From contig CANBNK010000016.1 of NCBI GenBank assembly GCA_947371015.1, forward strand, positions 1 through 64,000: a stretch of 64,000 nt of DNA, read 5' to 3'. Made by a program: the position numbers and the translations under genes. The DNA is from Acetobacteraceae bacterium. Lineage in GTDB: Bacteria > Pseudomonadota > Alphaproteobacteria > Acetobacterales > Acetobacteraceae. Positions within the stretch are counted from its first letter, which is position 1; every line of letters starts with the position of its first letter. Positions 24,525 through 33,807 of this stretch are shown here, in pieces. The notes beneath the pieces were generated by a model, which did no database searches, was not told the origin of the DNA, and saw only the letters and a program-made list of their open reading frames with translations.

Positions 24525-25340
24525 TCAGCCCACCCGCAACAGCCCCGGCCCATGCGCCTTCAACCAGGCCACCGCGGCGCCCCGATGCGGCGTCAGCCCG
24601 GCCACCAGCAGCCAGAACCGGTCGGAGTGGTTCAGCTCCTGCAGGTGCGCCACCTCATGCGCCACCACGTAGTCCAGCACCCAGTCGGGCGCCATCACCA
24701 GGCGCCAGCTGAAGGCCAGCATGCCGTCGGGCGCGCAGCTGCCCCAGCGGCTGCGGGTGTCCTTCAGCCGAATGCCGCGCGGCTGCACGCCCAGCAGCGC
24801 CGCGTGCCGGCGCGCGCACAGGCCAATCCGCCGCCGCGCCTCGGCCTGCAGGAACTCGGTGGTGCGCCGGGCCACGGCCGCCGCGGTGCCGCCCACCACG
24901 ATCACGCCTGGCTCCAGCCAGGCCGCGCCGTGCGGCTCCCGCCGCATATCGCCGTGCGGCGCCGGCCCTATATCGCCATGCGGCGCCGGCTCCATATCGC
25001 CATGCGGCTCGGGCCCCATATCGCCCGGCTGGTGGCGCAGCACGTGCGGCGCGCCGCCCAGTTGCACAGTGGCGCCCGGCACCAGCGGCAGATGCGGTGC
25101 CAGCGCGGCCAGCCGTTCCGTCACCCAGGCGGCATGCACCGACAGCAGCGCCATGCCCTGGCGCCGCCCAGCCCGCGGCGGCAGCGTCACCACCACCGAA
25201 GCCGAGCGGGCGTCGATCCGCAGGCTGACGCGCACCGCCCGCGCGCTGCGGCGCCAGCGCACCTGCGCCTGGCCGGGCATGTCGCCCGGGGTGGCGCCGG
25301 GCAGGGCCAGGGCGACGGTTTCGGCTTCACTTGCGCTCAT
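24525..25340 (-). CDS. YgjP/SprT-like zinc metallopeptidase (DUF45)
   Basis: The 271-residue protein has the DUF45 core with the zinc motif HEVAHLQELNHSDRFW (HExxH plus distal His) and upstream TRSRWGSC. In the middle (about residues 105-140) an inserted run of PHGDMEPAPHGDIGPAPHGD repeats breaks the family alignment. Function of the family is unclear; metal-dependent proteolysis is presumed. ATG at 25340 is preferred to the TTG at 25349. Confidence 0.85.
   Translation of the reverse strand: MSASEAETVALALPGATPGDMPGQAQVRWRRSARAVRVSLRIDARSASVVVTLPPRAGRRQGMALLSVHAAWVTERLAALAPHLPLVPGATVQLGGAPHVLRHQPGDMGPEPHGDMEPAPHGDIGPAPHGDMRREPHGAAWLEPGVIVVGGTAAAVARRTTEFLQAEARRRIGLCARRHAALLGVQPRGIRLKDTRSRWGSCAPDGMLAFSWRLVMAPDWVLDYVVAHEVAHLQELNHSDRFWLLVAGLTPHRGAAVAWLKAHGPGLLRVG
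24938..25032. repeat. In-frame minisatellite inside the DUF45 gene
   Basis: Four copies of a 24-bp unit of the type ATATCGCCATGCGGCGCCGG lie in tandem with few substitutions. They encode the repeated peptide PHGD(M/I)xPA. Copy number is likely to vary between strains. Confidence 0.8.
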
Positions 25341-25484
25341 GCAGGCCAAGATGGGCCGCCGCCCGCCCCGGGTTCAACCGGTTGACAGCAAAGCTTTCGG
25401 CGCGGCGGAAACGCGGCCCGCGGCTACACCGTGGATTAAGTGTTTCCCGGCCATATCGCCCAAGGCGTTTGGTTGGGGTGTGCG

Positions 25485-26846
25485 ATGGTTGATCCGATTG
25501 GCTCGCAGGGCGGCCCCGGGATGGGCCCGATGGGCGGCCATGCGATGGCCCGGGCGATGCCCGGCAGCGATGTCGGCGGCATCACCGCCGGCCTGCCCGG
25601 CAAGCTGCGCCGGGTGATCCAGCAGGGCTCCGGCACGCCCGGCAGCAAGCGGCCGATGAAGATCGCCGTCGCGCTCGGCCTGCTCGGCGCTGGCGTCTAT
25701 GCCATGCTGGACGACCAGTTCTCGCTCTCCACCGAAACAGCCGTTGTCTCGGCCTATACGGTCGGCCTGCGCAGCCCGATCGGCGGCCACGTCGCCGGCC
25801 TGCGCCATGCCCCCGGCGAGGAAGTCACCGCCGGTGCCCTGCTGGCGGTGGTGGAGGACGACCGCGCCGACCAGCAACGCCTGGTGGATTTGCGCGCGCT
25901 CCGCGACCGCGCCCAGTCTGAACTCACCGCCGCCGAAGCTGCCCGCGACGCCTTCCACGCCATGGCCGCCGACCTGACCGCCCGCGCCGGCACCCACCTG
26001 GAAGTGGCGCTGGCCTGGTACGCCAGCCAGCTGGCCGAAGCCCAGCGCAGCCTGGCCGGCGCACAAGCAAAACTGCTGCGGGACCGCCAGGTGCTGGACC
26101 GCAAGCGCCAGCTGCTGGCCAGCGGCTTCGGCACCCGCGCCGATATGGAAGCGGCGCAGGGCGACCACGATGTCTCGCTGCGCACGGCGGAAGCCCAGCG
26201 CCAGCGCATCGCCACCATGCAGACCCAGCGCGACGGCGTGCGTCGCGGCGTCTTCGTGGAAAGTGGCCATATCGGCTTCAACTACGCCCAGCAGCGGCAG
26301 GATGAAGTGACCATGCGGCTGGCCGAACTGGACCGCAGCATCGTCTCGCTGCGCGCCGACCTCACCGCCGCCGAGGCACGCCTGACCGGCGAGCAGCGCC
26401 ACAGCGCCCAGCAGGCCCTGGCCGAACTGCCCAGCCCCAGCGGCGGCATGATCTGGCGCGTGCTGGCGCAGGAAGGCGAGCGCGTCGCCGCCGGCGACAC
26501 GGTGGCGGAGGTGATGGATTGCAGCGCCGCCTTCGTGCTGGCCGTGGTGCCGCAGGACCGCGCCGCGGATGTGCAGGTGGGCGGCATCGCCCGCTTCCGC
26601 CTTTCGGGCGAAAGCCGCGAACGCAGCGGCCGGGTGCAGGCCGTGCTGGGCGAAGGCTCGGTCGGCAGCGAACGCAACCTGGCGGCCATGCCGGCCCGGC
26701 TACCGCATGGCGGCGCCCTGGTGCGCGTGGCGCTGACGCCGCCAGCGCCCGGTGAGACTGCGAGCTGCCCGGTCGGCCGCAGCGCCCGCCTGCTGCTGCC
26801 CACCGGCGACAGCAGTTTCATTGGCCGCATGCTGGCGTCGCGCTGA
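25485..26846 (+). CDS. HlyD-family membrane fusion / polysaccharide secretion protein
   Basis: The 453-residue protein has a disordered Gly/Met-rich N-terminus, one transmembrane helix (IAVALGLLGAGVYAML, about residues 65-80), a biotinyl-lipoyl-like half (AYTVGLRSPIGGHVAGLRHA...PGEEVTAG), a long coiled coil (about 135-300) and a C-terminal half ending in barrel-like strands. It should span the periplasm. It precedes a PilZ glycosyltransferase by 77 bp, as Alg44-like adaptors do beside synthases. Start at 25485; 25440 is also possible. Confidence 0.82.
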   Translation: MVDPIGSQGGPGMGPMGGHAMARAMPGSDVGGITAGLPGKLRRVIQQGSGTPGSKRPMKIAVALGLLGAGVYAMLDDQFSLSTETAVVSAYTVGLRSPIGGHVAGLRHAPGEEVTAGALLAVVEDDRADQQRLVDLRALRDRAQSELTAAEAARDAFHAMAADLTARAGTHLEVALAWYASQLAEAQRSLAGAQAKLLRDRQVLDRKRQLLASGFGTRADMEAAQGDHDVSLRTAEAQRQRIATMQTQRDGVRRGVFVESGHIGFNYAQQRQDEVTMRLAELDRSIVSLRADLTAAEARLTGEQRHSAQQALAELPSPSGGMIWRVLAQEGERVAAGDTVAEVMDCSAAFVLAVVPQDRAADVQVGGIARFRLSGESRERSGRVQAVLGEGSVGSERNLAAMPARLPHGGALVRVALTPPAPGETASCPVGRSARLLLPTGDSSFIGRMLASR

Positions 26847-26904
26847 GGCGGATCGCCGGAGGGCGCAGGCCACAGGCCGAGCACCCGGAGGCGTAAATCC
26901 GCCG
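26847..26904. repeat. Palindromic repeat, family D copy 1
   Basis: GGCGGATCGCCGGAGGGCGC and GAGCACCCGGAGGCGTAAAT are the arms of an imperfect palindrome filling the gap between the HlyD-like and glycosyltransferase genes. Relatives lie at 41521 (in mtnC) and twice at 49210-49305 (in a tctC gene). Confidence 0.7.
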
Positions 26905-26923
26905 AACTGGAGGACACTACCCG

Positions 26924-28861
26924 ATGCAGGACCTTGCCCCGCTGCTGCTGGCGCTGGGCATTCCGCTCACCGCCTTCGCCCTGCTCGGCCAGGGCTCACC
27001 ACTCGCGCGCGTCATCGGCAGCGCCTGCGGTGTCGCCTTCGCGCTGCGCTACCTGGCCTGGCGCTGGACGGTGCCGCTGCCGGATGGCAGCACGGTGCAA
27101 TACGCCTGGGCGATGACCTTCCTTGTGGTCGAGAGCTTCGCCACCGTCTCCGGCGCCATGGTGCTGGTGTTCATGGGGCGCACGCTGGACCGCACGCCGG
27201 AGGTGGACGCCTTCAGCCACCTGGACCTGATCGACGCGCCGACCGACGTGTTCATCTGTACCTACAACGAAGGTCCGGAAATCCTGGAGCGCACCATCAT
27301 CGGTGCGACGCGCATCCACCACAGCGACCTGCGCGTCTGGGTACTGGATGACGGCGCGCGGCCCTGGGTGGAGGCGTTGTGCGAGGAACTCGGCGCGCTC
27401 TATGTGAAGCGCGTCAAGGGCAAGCACGCCAAGGCCGGCAACGTGAACAACGGCCTGGCGCACGCGCTGAAGATCGGCCGCCGGCCGCAGTTCATGCTGC
27501 TGATCGACGCCGACTTCGTGCCCGGCCGCCAGATCCTCAGGCGCACGCTGCCGCTGTTCCATACCGCCGATGTCGGCATCGTGCAGACGCCACAGCACTT
27601 CTTCAACCCGGACCCGGTGCAGGCCAACCTGCTGGCCAGCCGCACCTGGCCGGACGAGCAGCGCTTCTTCTTCAATGTGCTGCTGCCCTGCAAGGACGCC
27701 TGGGGCGCCGCCTTCTGCTGCGGTACGTCCGCGGTGTTCCGCGTGGCCGCGCTGGAACAGGCCGGCGGCATGGCGGTGGAGACGGTGACCGAGGACATGC
27801 TGACCAGCTTCAAGCTGGGCGAGTTCGGCTGGCGCACCATCTTCCTGAATGAACGCCTGTCGCTGGGTTTGGCGCCCGAGGGCCTGTCCGAATACATCAG
27901 CCAGCGCGCCCGCTGGTGCCTTGGCACCATCCAGCAGATCTATACGCGCTGGGGCTTTGCCGGCGTCGGCAAGGTCAGCCTGATCAACCGCATCTCCTGC
28001 TGGGACGCGGTGATGTACTGGTCGGTCAGCTTCCTGTTCCGTTGGTTCGCGCTGGCGGCGCCGATCATCTACTGGTGGTTCGGCATCTCTACGTTCGCCG
28101 CCTCGCCGGGGGAGTTGCTGTACTATCTGGCGCCCAGCATTTTTGCCGGCATGGTCTTCATGGCGACGCTGGCGGGCAACCGCGTCTCGCCGATCCTCAC
28201 CGACGTCTCGCAGCTGCTGTGCAGCGTGGCCGTCTTGCGCTCAGTGGCGCATGCACTGGTCAAACCGTTTGGGCATGCGTTCAAGGTGACGGCCAAGGGC
28301 CGCAGCACGGACCAGGTGGTGATCCAGTGGCGGGTGCTGGCGCCGTTTGCCGTCATGGCGGCGCTGACCGCCGGTGGCATGCTGCTGAACCTGGGCAACT
28401 GGGGCAATGGCCGCGGCGGCGCCGGCTATGTGCTGAACATCACCTGGAGCCTGCTGAACGTGGTGCTGCTGTGCACCGTGGTGATGGCCTGCGTGGAACT
28501 GCCGCGCCCACGGCGGGAGGAACGCTTCACAGTGGACGAAACCGCCATGCTGCGGCTGCCCGATGGGGAGGCGATGTGGTGCCGGGTGGCGGACATGGCC
28601 GTCACCGGCGCGCGCATCGAATGCGACTGGCCGGCCGATGCCGGTGACCGCGCCGAGCTGGTGCTGGATGCGCCGGCGCTGGTGGTGCCGATCGAGGTGA
28701 TCCGCGCGAAGGACGGCGTGCTGGCCGGCCGCTTCATCGCCGATGCCTGGCTGCGGCGCGAACTGATCGCCCGGCTCTATACCGGGGACTACACGAATGA
28801 CGTCACCAAGGTGCAACTGGGCCGCACCCTGTTGACGGCGATGAAGCGGATGCTGGGCTAA
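26924..28861 (+). CDS. Cellulose-synthase-like GT2 glycosyltransferase with PilZ domain
   Basis: The 645-residue inner-membrane processive synthase has TM helices at 7-25, 65-85 and about 370-520. The GT-A catalytic domain (about 105-335) has VLDDGAR, DAD in LLIDADF, TED and QRARW, the product-gating motif of BcsA. A C-terminal PilZ domain (about 530-610) has RREER (RxxxR), but the second c-di-GMP motif reads DMAVTG, with Ala for the usual Ser. It probably polymerises an exopolysaccharide exported with the HlyD-like partner. No bcsB, bcsZ or bcsC is adjacent. Confidence 0.87.
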   Translation: MQDLAPLLLALGIPLTAFALLGQGSPLARVIGSACGVAFALRYLAWRWTVPLPDGSTVQYAWAMTFLVVESFATVSGAMVLVFMGRTLDRTPEVDAFSHLDLIDAPTDVFICTYNEGPEILERTIIGATRIHHSDLRVWVLDDGARPWVEALCEELGALYVKRVKGKHAKAGNVNNGLAHALKIGRRPQFMLLIDADFVPGRQILRRTLPLFHTADVGIVQTPQHFFNPDPVQANLLASRTWPDEQRFFFNVLLPCKDAWGAAFCCGTSAVFRVAALEQAGGMAVETVTEDMLTSFKLGEFGWRTIFLNERLSLGLAPEGLSEYISQRARWCLGTIQQIYTRWGFAGVGKVSLINRISCWDAVMYWSVSFLFRWFALAAPIIYWWFGISTFAASPGELLYYLAPSIFAGMVFMATLAGNRVSPILTDVSQLLCSVAVLRSVAHALVKPFGHAFKVTAKGRSTDQVVIQWRVLAPFAVMAALTAGGMLLNLGNWGNGRGGAGYVLNITWSLLNVVLLCTVVMACVELPRPRREERFTVDETAMLRLPDGEAMWCRVADMAVTGARIECDWPADAGDRAELVLDAPALVVPIEVIRAKDGVLAGRFIADAWLRRELIARLYTGDYTNDVTKVQLGRTLLTAMKRMLG

Positions 28862-28878
28862 CCCAGCACCCGCAGGCG

Positions 28879-29247
28879 TCACCCCGGCAGCCCCAGCACC
28901 TCGGTCTCGACGAAGCTGAGGAACGCGGTGCCGCCGTTGATGACGTTGTGCTCCACCCCCGCCGGGCGGGTGTAGGGCACGCCCAGCTTCAGCTCCGCCG
29001 TCGTCGTGCTGCCATCGGCCAGCTCGATCAGCAGCGTGCCGTCCGTCACCGGCACCACCACGTAGTGGAAGCCGTGGCGATGGAAGCCGGTTTCGGCGCC
29101 GGGGTTGAAATCCCAGCGCGTCACCCGGACCTTGCCGTCATCCACCTGGGTGGCGACGGCGGGTTCGCGGCACCTCAAGGGCTCGCTGCTTTTGGGCGGC
29201 TGATTCACCGCGCCGCGCCCTTCGGGCCCTTGCGGATCAGACGCCAT
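28879..29247 (-). CDS. Cupin-domain protein
   Basis: The 122-residue protein has a single cupin barrel: motif 1 around AETGFHRHGFHYVVVPVTDG and motif 2 around YTRPAGVEHNVINGG. Small cupins of this type bind metal and may act as isomerases or sensors. The ATG overlaps the stop of the upstream DapA-like gene (TAATG), supporting coupling. The first about 18 residues are encoded by a family B palindromic repeat and have no cupin homology; an internal TTG start is an alternative. Confidence 0.82.
   Translation of the reverse strand: MASDPQGPEGRGAVNQPPKSSEPLRCREPAVATQVDDGKVRVTRWDFNPGAETGFHRHGFHYVVVPVTDGTLLIELADGSTTTAELKLGVPYTRPAGVEHNVINGGTAFLSFVETEVLGLPG
29194..29245. repeat. Palindromic repeat, family B copy inside the cupin gene
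   Basis: GGGCGGCTGATTCACCGCGC and CGGATCAGACGCC are the family B arms; the core is a GCGCCCTTCGGGC hairpin. The element lies entirely within the annotated N-terminus of the cupin gene. Confidence 0.75.
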
Positions 29248-30185
29248 TACTCAGCCGCCTTCGCCACGGCCATGCCCGGCAGCGGCAGCGCGCCGGCGGC
29301 CTGGAAGTTGGCCCAGGCCTTGTCAGCCTCGGCCTGGTCCAGCGGCAAATGCGGCGGGCGGATGGTGCGCCAGCCCATGTCGCCGGTGCTGCGCGCGATG
29401 ATCTCGCGCAGGCCGGGGATCAGCGCCACCGCGGTCGCCGCCTTGCGCGTCGCCGTCAGCATGGCCTGCGCCGCATCGGCCTCGGCGCCGGTGCGCTTGG
29501 CATAGACGATGCCGCCCCAGTGGCTGTTGGTGTTGCTGGCGGCGGTGATGCAGCCGGCGCCGCCATCGGCCAGGATGCGCTGCACATATTCGTCGGAGCC
29601 GCTGTACACCTCGAAGCCCTGCGGCGCGAAGGCGTCGATCATCGCCTTCATGTTCTCATAGCTGCCGGACGAATCCTTCACGCCCTTGATGGCGCCCGGA
29701 AACGCCTTCAGCAGCCTGCCGATCAGGTCCAGGCTGAACGGCACCGCGGATTGCTGCGGGAAATGGTACAGGTAGATGGCGATGCCGCCGCCGACGCGGG
29801 TGATGACCTCGGAGAAATACGCGAACAGCCCGTCATCGCTCGGCGCCTTGTAGTAGAACGGCGGCAGCACCAGCACGCCCTTGCAGCCATGCGCGCGGGC
29901 GTGCTGCGTCAGCTCCACCGTGTCGCTGAGGTTCGAGCAACCGGTGCCGGGCATCATCACATGCGCCGGGATGCCGCGGGCGACCAGGCCTTCCAAAATC
30001 TGCTTGCGCTCGGTCAGGCCGAAGCTGTTCGCCTCGCCCGTCGTGCCCATGATGCCCAGGCCGTTGCAGCCATTGGCCAGCAGCCAGCGGCAATGCGCGG
30101 CCATGCGGTCCAGGTCGGGCGACAGGTCGGGCTTCATGGCGGTCAGCACGGCGGCATTCACGCCGCCGAACAGGGCATTCTTCAT
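29247..30185 (-). CDS. DapA/NanA-family class I aldolase (dihydrodipicolinate synthase-like)
   Basis: The 312-residue TIM-barrel lyase has the family [14 protein letters not shown] phosphate/carboxylate loop, a tyrosine in IYLYHFP and Schiff-base lysine in [13 protein letters not shown]. The group includes dihydrodipicolinate synthase, N-acetylneuraminate lyase and 2-keto-3-deoxy-acid aldolases. With a cupin partner rather than lysine genes, a sugar-acid or keto-acid catabolic role is more likely than lysine synthesis. Overlaps the ycgN stop region by 4 bases. Confidence 0.87.
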   Translation of the reverse strand: MKNALFGGVNAAVLTAMKPDLSPDLDRMAAHCRWLLANGCNGLGIMGTTGEANSFGLTERKQILEGLVARGIPAHVMMPGTGCSNLSDTVELTQHARAHGCKGVLVLPPFYYKAPSDDGLFAYFSEVITRVGGGIAIYLYHFPQQSAVPFSLDLIGRLLKAFPGAIKGVKDSSGSYENMKAMIDAFAPQGFEVYSGSDEYVQRILADGGAGCITAASNTNSHWGGIVYAKRTGAEADAAQAMLTATRKAATAVALIPGLREIIARSTGDMGWRTIRPPHLPLDQAEADKAWANFQAAGALPLPGMAVAKAAE

Positions 30186-30706
30186 GGCTCGGGTGGTCCT
30201 TTCTTGTCAGCACGGGTCTTGGCAGCACGCTTGGGCCGGGCGCCCTTGGGGATGCGCCCCGGCCAATCGGCGATGTGGTCTTCCAGCGCCCCGGCCTCGC
30301 GCTCGGGGATCACCTTGCCCAGCACGGAAATGCCGGCTTCCGCCACGGTCTCGGCACGGCCGGAGACCAGCGGGTGCCACCAGGCCAGGTCCTGGCCATC
30401 CGCCACCAGGCGATAGGCACAGGAGGGCGGCAGCCAGTCGATCTTGCGGACCTGCGCCGCGGTCAGCCGCACGCAGTCCGGCACCCATTTCTTGCGGTGT
30501 TCGTAGTCACTGCACTGGGCGGTCTCCAGGTGCAGCAGCCGGCAGGCCACGTTGGTGTAGGCCAGCTCCTCGGTGTCATCGTCGCGCAGCTTGTGCAGGC
30601 AGCAGCGGCCGCAGCCATCGCACAGCGATTCCCACTCGGCGCGGGACATCTGCTCCAGCGTCTTGGTCTGCCAGAAGGGCGGCGGAGGGGAGGGCGGGGT
30701 CGGCAC
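30182..30706 (-). CDS. YcgN-family cysteine-cluster protein
   Basis: The 174-residue protein is of the UPF0260/YcgN family: [16 protein letters not shown] near residue 25, then [25 protein letters not shown] and [10 protein letters not shown], together a conserved set of cysteines thought to bind a metal or Fe-S cluster. Function is unknown. It lies upstream of, and overlaps, the DapA-like gene. Confidence 0.9.
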   Translation of the reverse strand: MPTPPSPPPPFWQTKTLEQMSRAEWESLCDGCGRCCLHKLRDDDTEELAYTNVACRLLHLETAQCSDYEHRKKWVPDCVRLTAAQVRKIDWLPPSCAYRLVADGQDLAWWHPLVSGRAETVAEAGISVLGKVIPEREAGALEDHIADWPGRIPKGARPKRAAKTRADKKGPPEP

Positions 30707-30837
30707 CGCACCAACCTAGCCCCGCCGCACGCGCCACGCCAGACGGGCGGCGCCTGATCGGCTGGCGGCAGCGCCGAAGCAGTGCTGCATCGCCGCAACC
30801 AACCGCCGGCCGATGCTCCGCCGCAGTGGACCCCCGC

Positions 30838-31683
30838 TCAGCGCAGCGGCGGCAGCGGCGCGCTTTCCACCCGGCTGGGCGCCGCGATGCCGGCAGGCGT
30901 GCCGTAGGTGGCGCTGGGCGGCTGATAGGCGGGCGCGCCACCCAGGGTGTTGCTGTTGTAGCTGGGCGCCGCCGCCGGCGCCTGGGTGCGGGCCGCGCCG
31001 CCACCGCTGCCGTAGCGCATGAGCACGCTGCGCAGCGGGTCGGCGCCGGGGTTGCTGACCGACATGGCGCGCACGATATCGCGCCCGCCGACGTCACGGT
31101 TGTAGTAGCCACGGTTCCATTCGCTGCGCTGGGTCAGCAGCGAGCCTTCCAGCGTGATGCCACCGTACAGCCCGCGGGAGCGCGAGAAGGCCAGGATATC
31201 GGCGCCCACCGCGCCGGTGGTGGCGCCCTGCACGCCGCCGCCATAGGTCGCCACCGTCAGCGCGGCGTCGGCGCCGAACTTGAACTGGCTGTCCAGCACC
31301 GCGGTCAGGGCGCGGTCATTCATGATCATGATCAGCACCTGGGCGTCCTGCACGCCCATCTGGAAGCCGAAGCTGGCCGAGCCGATGGTGTAGAAGGCCG
31401 GGCTGGACCAGCCGCCGGCGGCGTCGCGGCCCACCAGCACACAGCCACCGCCCTCGCCACCGACGAAGAAGAAGCCGCCGCGGAAGACCTGCGGGCAGAC
31501 CAGGATGCCGCGGGCCCGGCGCAGCATGGAGGCGGCGTTCAGCGCGTCATTGCCGCCGCCCAGCATTTCCTGCACGGACAGCGCGGCGCGATCGACCAGG
31601 CCTTGTTCCTCGCCCTGTTTCGGGGTGCCGCCACAGCCGGCCAGGCCAGCAAGCGTCAGGCAGAGCAGCATGAAGCGGCGCAT
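30838..31683 (-). CDS. SYLF-domain lipid-binding lipoprotein
   Basis: The 281-residue protein has a lipoprotein signal (LTLAGLAGCG) and a SYLF/Ysc84 domain (about residues 55-200) with ARGILVCPQVFRGGFFFVGG and SASFGFQMGVQ. SYLF proteins bind phosphoinositides or membrane lipids. The last about 65 residues are disordered (Ala, Pro, Ser). It is monocistronic. The ATG at 31683 begins the signal peptide; the longer ORF is spurious. Confidence 0.85.
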   Translation of the reverse strand: MRRFMLLCLTLAGLAGCGGTPKQGEEQGLVDRAALSVQEMLGGGNDALNAASMLRRARGILVCPQVFRGGFFFVGGEGGGCVLVGRDAAGGWSSPAFYTIGSASFGFQMGVQDAQVLIMIMNDRALTAVLDSQFKFGADAALTVATYGGGVQGATTGAVGADILAFSRSRGLYGGITLEGSLLTQRSEWNRGYYNRDVGGRDIVRAMSVSNPGADPLRSVLMRYGSGGGAARTQAPAAAPSYNSNTLGGAPAYQPPSATYGTPAGIAAPSRVESAPLPPLR

Positions 31684-31839
31684 GAGGTGACTCCGGTTTC
31701 CCCTGGAGGGCGAAGTTAGTGGCGCGACTCGGGGCTGTCCAAGCCCCGCGGCGCCGACTGCACCATGTTGTGCGCCAGCGGCGGCCCGATGTCGCACAGG
31801 TGTCCACTTTGCGGCAGCGGGCACATCCCGCGCGCCGCT

Positions 31840-32019
31840 GCCAGGCCCTCACTGCGAACGCGAAGGCTGCGGCGGGGACCCAGGCGGGCCGAAAGGCCCG
31901 TGAGGCCGTCACGCCAAAGGCGTGCCAACGGCGTGCCAACGGCGTGCCTGCGGCACGACGCGCGCCCATGCCGGCGCAAGCCGAGCCCCCGGATAGCCGC
32001 GCCGGCGCCGGTGGCCCAG
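31840..32019 (+). repeat. Family A-like hairpin block upstream of gcrA stop
   Basis: The sub-block TCACGCCAAAGGCGTGCC, repeated AACGGCGTGCC and GGCACGACGCG matches TCACGCCAGCGGCGTGCC...CACGACGCG in the family A copy at 6057. The block ends at the gcrA stop. The rest of the 336-bp gap (31684-31839) shows no gene. Confidence 0.6.
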
Positions 32020-32529
32020 TTACGCCGCGTCTTCGCGGCGATCCCTCGCCTTTACATAGGCCACCGCCGCATGGGTGGCGCAGTAAGGCTTGCCACCCAG
32101 CGCGCCCTCGTCGCAGAAGCGGAAGCCGGTGGTGCCGGGCTCGCCCAGCGGCCAGCAGCAGCTGCGGTTGGAAACCCGGGTGAAGCTGCGCACCACCACG
32201 GGCGGCGGCGGCGGGGCCAACTGCACCGGCGCGGGCGCCACCTGCTGGTGACGCTGCAGGGGCTGCGGTTGTGGCTGCGGCTCCGGCCGGCGCATCGGCT
32301 GCGGCTGGCGCGGCGCCGGCGGGCGGCGCTGCAACGGCGCAGCAGGGCGGGCAATGCCGCCATCGGCTTCGCGGCGGATCGGGCTGGGGCGCGCCGGCAG
32401 GTTCAACCGGTGCGCCTTGCCCACCACGGCATTCTTCGAAACGCCCATTCGCCGGCCAATCTCGGCCGTGGAATGACCTTCGGCCCAAAGGGCCCGCAAG
32501 GTTTCAATGGCCTCCGAGTTCCACTCCAT
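32020..32529 (-). CDS. gcrA: GcrA-family cell cycle regulator
   Basis: The 169-residue protein begins with the diagnostic GcrA helix-turn-helix (EAIETLRALWAEGHSTAEIG, MGVSKNAVVGKAHRL). A proline/glutamine-rich linker (about 50-105) follows, then the conserved cysteine-containing C-terminus (RSCCWPLGEPG, YCATHAAVAY) that contacts sigma-70. GcrA activates genes with CcrM-methylated GANTC promoters in alphaproteobacteria. AGGAG precedes the ATG. Confidence 0.92.
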   Translation of the reverse strand: MEWNSEAIETLRALWAEGHSTAEIGRRMGVSKNAVVGKAHRLNLPARPSPIRREADGGIARPAAPLQRRPPAPRQPQPMRRPEPQPQPQPLQRHQQVAPAPVQLAPPPPPVVVRSFTRVSNRSCCWPLGEPGTTGFRFCDEGALGGKPYCATHAAVAYVKARDRREDAA

Positions 32530-32695
32530 CGTGTGGGTCTCCTACCCGTTCGCCTACCAGATATCGTCTGACACAAGATACGGTAGGGCAGGGAGGGTAG
32601 CAGCCACAAGCAGTGGAATGGTTAACAACGGCAGTTTTCTGTGGGTAACCGCAGGAAAAGTCAGCCCGGCGCCCGCGAAGGCGCCGGGCAACGCC

Positions 32696-33709
32696 TCAGA
32701 ACAGCAGGCCCTTCCTAAGCATGCCGTGCACGCCCTTTTCCCCGTTCACCGTCTGGGTCACGTGGAAGTCCACCGCCAGGCTGCACAACTGGTAGGCGTC
32801 GGCCGGGGTCAGGTTGGTGCGGCCGGTGATGAAGCCGATCATCTCCTTCAGCGCGATCTTCATCGCGATGTCCAGGTCCTCATGCATGCCCATGCTGATG
32901 TAGTGGGTCGGCGTCTCCGCCCGCGGATACTTCAGCAGCGGCGCTTCCTTGGACCCCTTCTCCAGCGTCAGGCGGAAATGGCCGGTCAGGCACATCTCCA
33001 GCGCGTTGATGCAGACCTCGCCATCGCCCTGCACGCCATGGCCGTCACCGGCGCTGAACATCGCGCCGGCCACATGCACCGGCAGGAACAGCGTGGCGCC
33101 CTCGCCGCATTCCTTGTTGTCCAGGTTGCCGCCATGCATCCGCGGCTCCTTGGTGGAAAGCGCGCCCCAATCGGCCGGCGGCGCCACGCCCATCACGCCG
33201 AAGAACGGGCTCAGCGGCAGGGTGATGCCGCCGCCCATCGGCACTTCGCAGGTGCGCTTCTTGCGATCGACCGGAATGTGCAGCACGCGGCGATAGTCGA
33301 ATTCTTCCGGCAGCGTGCCACCCAAGGGGCGGAACCCACAAAAACCCCAATCGGCGCCCAACTCGATCTTCTCGATGTCCACCCGCAGCACGTCGCCCGG
33401 CTCGGCGCCTTCAACGGCAACGGGGCCGGTGATGATGTGCGGCCCGATGCGCGGCACGCCGCCATCCTGGATCGCGATCAGCTTCGGCGGGATCTTGAAC
33501 TTGCCGTCGCGCGGTGGGCACTGCTCCGGCCCGCCGGAGACGCATTCCAGCACCACCAGGTCACCGGACTGCACGGTGATGATGGGCGGGAAGCTGGCGT
33601 CGAACACGCCCCAGCGGACGTTCTGCGGCAGCGCTTCGACCTTGTGGGTCTTCGGCTTGGCCACCTTCGGCGCGGCAGGCTTGGCTTTGGCAGCAGGTGC
33701 TTTCGGCAC
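32696..33709 (-). CDS. Acetamidase/formamidase family protein
   Basis: The 337-residue cytoplasmic amidase is of the FmdA_AmdA family, releasing ammonia from formamide or short amides. Features are VLECVSGGPEQCPP, HIITGPVAVEGAEPGDVL, the metal-site-like MHGGNLDNKECGEGATLFLP and GDGHGVQGDGEVC. A basic Lys/Ala/Pro N-terminus precedes the domain. GTG at 33709, with GGGGAG upstream, is chosen; the 389-residue ORF start lies in the promoter. It has no linked urea or amide transporter. Confidence 0.88.
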   Translation of the reverse strand: MPKAPAAKAKPAAPKVAKPKTHKVEALPQNVRWGVFDASFPPIITVQSGDLVVLECVSGGPEQCPPRDGKFKIPPKLIAIQDGGVPRIGPHIITGPVAVEGAEPGDVLRVDIEKIELGADWGFCGFRPLGGTLPEEFDYRRVLHIPVDRKKRTCEVPMGGGITLPLSPFFGVMGVAPPADWGALSTKEPRMHGGNLDNKECGEGATLFLPVHVAGAMFSAGDGHGVQGDGEVCINALEMCLTGHFRLTLEKGSKEAPLLKYPRAETPTHYISMGMHEDLDIAMKIALKEMIGFITGRTNLTPADAYQLCSLAVDFHVTQTVNGEKGVHGMLRKGLLF

Positions 33710-33807
33710 GCGGAGTCTCCCCTGGGGATCGGCAATACGCCATGGGAAGCAATGCGCAGGCCATACGTCAACCGCCGGGCTGTGTCCGGCCGCCCGCAGG
33801 CCGCGCC

